From the NCBI GenBank assembly GCA_030149115.1, contig JASBSE010000456.1:1-13637 (forward strand): a DNA stretch of 13,637 nt. The letters are read 5' to 3'. The notes beneath the pieces are model-generated. The model was not told the origin of the DNA and did not search any database. It worked only from the letters and a program-made list of their open reading frames with translations. Numbering within the stretch: position 1 is the first letter of the stretch; each line of letters starts with the position of its first letter. Below are positions 12,322 through 13,637 of this stretch, in pieces. The position numbers were made by a program, and so were the translations under genes. This DNA is from Winogradskyella sp. Its GTDB lineage: Bacteria > Bacteroidota > Bacteroidia > Flavobacteriales > Flavobacteriaceae.

Positions 12322-12920
12322 TAATTTTCTTTTTTGTCGGTTACTTTATAACCTGTTGAGTTAATTGCTTTCTCGATTTCCGTTTCGTTGGTTTTGGTTT
12401 TGTCAAACTCAATGATTGCATTTCCATTTTCGTAGGACGCTTTTGAATTTACAATTCCATCGAGTTTATTTACTTCGTGATTTACGTGTTCTTCGCAACT
12501 CGCACAAGTCATTCCGCTGATTTTAAATTCAGTGGTTTTAATGTCCGATTTGTCAACTACAATTATTTGTTTTTCTGTGTTTGGGTAAAAAATTCCAGAA
12601 TAATATGGGAAAGCCAACATTACAATTGCAAATACGGTTACAATTCCTAAAAACTTTTTTGATTGAATAAATTTTGGTTTTTCGTCCGTCTCACAATCAC
12701 AGTCTATTTCTTTTTGAGGTTTAAGTTTTTGATACCAAGCAAAGCCAAGAACTAAAATTGTCAGTCCGATTAAATAAGGTCTAAATGGTTCAATCCAAGA
12801 AAATGTTGAAGCAATTCCGCTTGTTCCTGCGATTAGAGCCAAAACTGGTGTAATACAACATAATGAAGCTGTAATTGCAGTTAACAAACCTGCACCAATT
12901 AATTTGTTTTCTCTTTTCAT
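12321..12920 (-). CDS. merTP: mercuric transport protein MerTP (MerT-MerP fusion)
   Basis: 199-aa membrane protein with a MerT-like part and a C-terminal HMA domain. Helices are at about 8-33, 45-63 and 88-110. The first carries the vicinal pair C21-C22 (SLCCITP), which in MerT receives Hg(II); a cytoplasmic loop has CDC (C74, C76), where MerT uses a second cysteine pair. Residues 130-199 are a heavy-metal-associated domain with GMTCASC (C139, C142), equivalent to MerP. The protein would move mercuric ion inward to a detoxifying enzyme, yet no merA is present in this block. The ATG overlaps the stop of the regulator gene (ATGA). Confidence 0.88.
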   Translation of the reverse strand: MKRENKLIGAGLLTAITASLCCITPVLALIAGTSGIASTFSWIEPFRPYLIGLTILVLGFAWYQKLKPQKEIDCDCETDEKPKFIQSKKFLGIVTVFAIVMLAFPYYSGIFYPNTEKQIIVVDKSDIKTTEFKISGMTCASCEEHVNHEVNKLDGIVNSKASYENGNAIIEFDKTKTNETEIEKAINSTGYKVTDKKEN

Positions 12921-13291
12921 ATCGTTTCTAAAATTTTGTTTTTATCAAGTATCTCAAAGAATGGATTTAGCATTTTTTCGTATTCAGCCGTGAGTGAGTA
13001 AAAAATCGTTTGAGCATCTCTTTCTGTTTCTAATAAATTTCGGTCTTTCATTTTTCTCAAATGTTGAGAAATAGCAGAAATGTTCATCCCGAGAATATCG
13101 CTCAAATCACAAACGCAAAGTCTTTTTTCTTCAAAGAGTAGGTAAAGGATTTTCAGTCGAACGCTATTTCCGACTAATGAAAGTCCATTTGCCAAATAGT
13201 CGAACGATTCGTTTAATTCAGAAACTGTGTCTTTTCAACGATTTATTTGTTCAATATCGGCTTGTTGTCTTTTGCAAGAATTATTTTCCAT
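12917..13291 (-). CDS. ArsR/SmtB-family metalloregulator with in-frame TGA at codon 19
   Basis: Winged-helix metal-sensing repressor. The intact part (to 13195, 92 aa if begun at a TTG) contains GNSVRLKILYLL, the metal-binding ELCVCDL-like RLCVCDLSDILG, the recognition helix MNISAISQHLRKM and the wing AQTIFYSL. Upstream, the same frame runs back to an ATG at 13291 and encodes MENNSCKRQQADIEQINR, then TGA (13235-13237), then KDTVSELNESFDYLANG. This upstream part has the C-x-R...QI-x-x-C pattern that I recall at the N terminus of this family, with TGA where the second cysteine stands. So the gene may be broken, recoded, or restarted at TTG 13195, which has no clear ribosome site. It overlaps merTP by 4 bp. 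Confidence 0.75.
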
Positions 13292-13295
13292 ATCG

Positions 13296-13336
13296 CAAAG
13301 TTACAATTATTTCTTATTTAAGCAAATACTTAAATA
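13296..13336 (-). promoter_or_regulatory. block 4 promoter with overlapping ArsR-type operator
   Basis: A full Bacteroidota promoter: TTTG (13323-13326 on the minus strand), 19 bp, TAACTTTG (13296-13303). A dyad TATTTAAG-N6-CTTAAATA (13315-13336) covers the -33 element, an ideal place for an ArsR-type repressor encoded by the first gene to bind. The -7 box ends only 4 bp before the ATG at 13291, so transcription would start at or beside the ATG and the mRNA would be leaderless or nearly so. Confidence 0.72.
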
Positions 13337-13359
13337 TACTATTCTCAAGCGTTGGGAAA

Positions 13360-13424
13360 ATTTTAGCTCTTTTGGTTTTTTAGCGTTGGATTTGTGTGTC
13401 GGAAAAAACCGAAAGTGCTAAAAT
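13360..13424. other. long hairpin at the 5' end of block 4
   Basis: Two 22-nt arms (13360-13381 and 13403-13424) pair at 20 of 22 positions around a 21-nt loop; one of the two remaining positions can form a G-T pair. The arms begin ATTTTAGC and end GCTAAAAT, with a T-run/A-run at the loop side. It lies between the promoter and the block boundary, as does the hairpin at 11790-11830 in block 3. It probably isolates the operon from upstream transcription, or is a remnant of a mobile site. Confidence 0.6.
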
Positions 13425-13444
13425 GTGCGGTGGGTTTTCAGCTT

Positions 13445-13580
13445 GTGGGTAACGTCCCCGTATAAACGCCGTGCGAACCCTCCGACGCGCGCTACACGTA
13501 GCGTTGTTTCTTTTTAAATTAAATTTTCTTCTCTTCCACCAAGGCCTTGTGAGCAATGGCGATTATGCGTTGTTGGGTGC
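13445..13580. repeat. attC-like hairpin repeat 5 (divergent)
   Basis: Outer AAC (13451-13453) and GTT (13572-13574), 124 nt end to end. Six unpaired bases (GTCCCC), then GTATAAACGCC pairs with GGCGATTATGC, then three bases and GTT: the same architecture as repeats 1-4, though the arms share little sequence with them. The interior is GC-richer and contains a small CGCTAC-AC-GTAGCG stem. The left flank GTGGGTAAC closes block 4; the right flank GTTGGGTGC (GTTRRRY fits) opens a next block that leaves the window. Confidence 0.75.
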
Positions 13581-13597
13581 AGTTTTGTTTTCCAATC

Positions 13598-13637
13598 TTA
13601 CCCGAATATTTTCTTGAACATCTGCGTTTGTGCATCA
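13598..13637 (-). CDS. possible 3' end of a gene in the next block
   Basis: The minus strand reads DAQTQMFKKIFG and a TAA at 13598-13600, 17 bp outside the right boundary of repeat 5. The placement, with the stop just before an attC-like repeat, matches block 2, but twelve codons are too few to call a gene with any certainty. Nothing else is seen in the last 57 bases. Confidence 0.2.
   Translation of the reverse strand, partial: DAQTQMFKKIFG

Larger units (their letters stand above)
11987..13453 (-). mobile_element. cassette-like block 4 (mercury/heavy-metal operon)
   Basis: Bounded by GTTACCCAC (11987-11995) and its exact reverse complement GTGGGTAAC (13445-13453). It carries a complete unit: boundary, hairpin, promoter with operator, three overlapping genes, 3' hairpin, boundary. 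The core box GTTACCC departs from the GTTRRRY consensus. Confidence 0.5.

Noticed and set aside
13184..13237. A bacterial SECIS element right after the TGA of the ArsR gene
   Set aside because: Only 4-bp stems (GTTT/AAAC; CGAA/TTCG) are visible, with loops that do not clearly match the bacterial pattern. Not listed as a feature; left as a question.
5224..13580. The repeats as MITEs
   Set aside because: No target-site duplications: the outer flanks of one repeat do not match each other, but match the neighbouring repeat in inverted form, which MITE insertion does not produce.
1..13637. CRISPR array from the repeated hairpins
   Set aside because: The repeats are about 125-190 nt, structured, 2-5 kb apart and separated by genes, not short repeats with uniform spacers.
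1..13637. Insertion sequences, an integrase gene, tRNA or rRNA genes
   Set aside because: No transposase or tyrosine-recombinase motifs in any convincing frame and no cloverleaf or rRNA sequence was recognised, so the mobile interpretation rests only on the repeats.

Overview
The window is AT-rich DNA, very probably from a member of the Bacteroidota (flavobacterial or sphingobacterial type). Promoters read TAnnTTTG, starts lie in A-rich leaders without strong Shine-Dalgarno sequences, and the proteins (Crp/Fnr, DoxX, SRPBCC, MerTP, ArsR) look like those of that phylum. Every convincing gene is on the minus strand.

The organising feature is five related hairpin repeats (about 1-195, 5224-5360, 7832-7966, 11861-11995, 13445-13580). 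They divide the window into four gene blocks. All five have the same outer architecture: AAC, 6 unpaired nt, a long stem, an inner loop, the other stem arm, 3 unpaired nt, GTT. The bases just outside each repeat are specific to the block, and each block begins and ends with the same 9-10 nt in inverted orientation: GTTGGCGGTA, GTTGGGCGT, GTTGTACGC and GTTACCCAC pair with their reverse complements at the far end. In integrons this is the relation between the first bases of a cassette and the R'' box of its own attC site. I therefore read the window as an integron-like cassette array. No integrase lies in the window, and only some core boxes fit the classical RYYYAAC/GTTRRRY consensus.

Block 1 (186-5233) holds two Crp/Fnr regulators and small redox or stress-type genes: an NTF2-like protein and DoxX, then AhpD-like, FMN split-barrel, DoxX, a five-helix membrane protein and an SRPBCC protein. 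A decayed copy of the doxX 3' end lies at the left edge. Block 2 (5352-7840) is a two-gene restriction-modification system: a PD-(D/E)XK nuclease and an N6-adenine methyltransferase with a TaqI-like specificity domain. Block 3 (7958-11869) is a second system: an XRE controller, two m5C methyltransferases and an NgoFVII-like phospholipase-D-fold nuclease. Block 4 (11987-13453) is a mercury or heavy-metal operon: an ArsR-type regulator, MerTP and a GDCCVxC cysteine-rich protein. The arsR reading frame has an in-frame TGA at codon 19, where I recall a conserved cysteine in this family. A further block starts at 13572.

Blocks 3 and 4 share two more modules. One is a 3' hairpin with a compensatory base change between the copies. 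The other is a similar hairpin-bearing 5' end upstream of the promoter. Most blocks appear to carry their own promoters, and blocks 3 and 4 their own operators.
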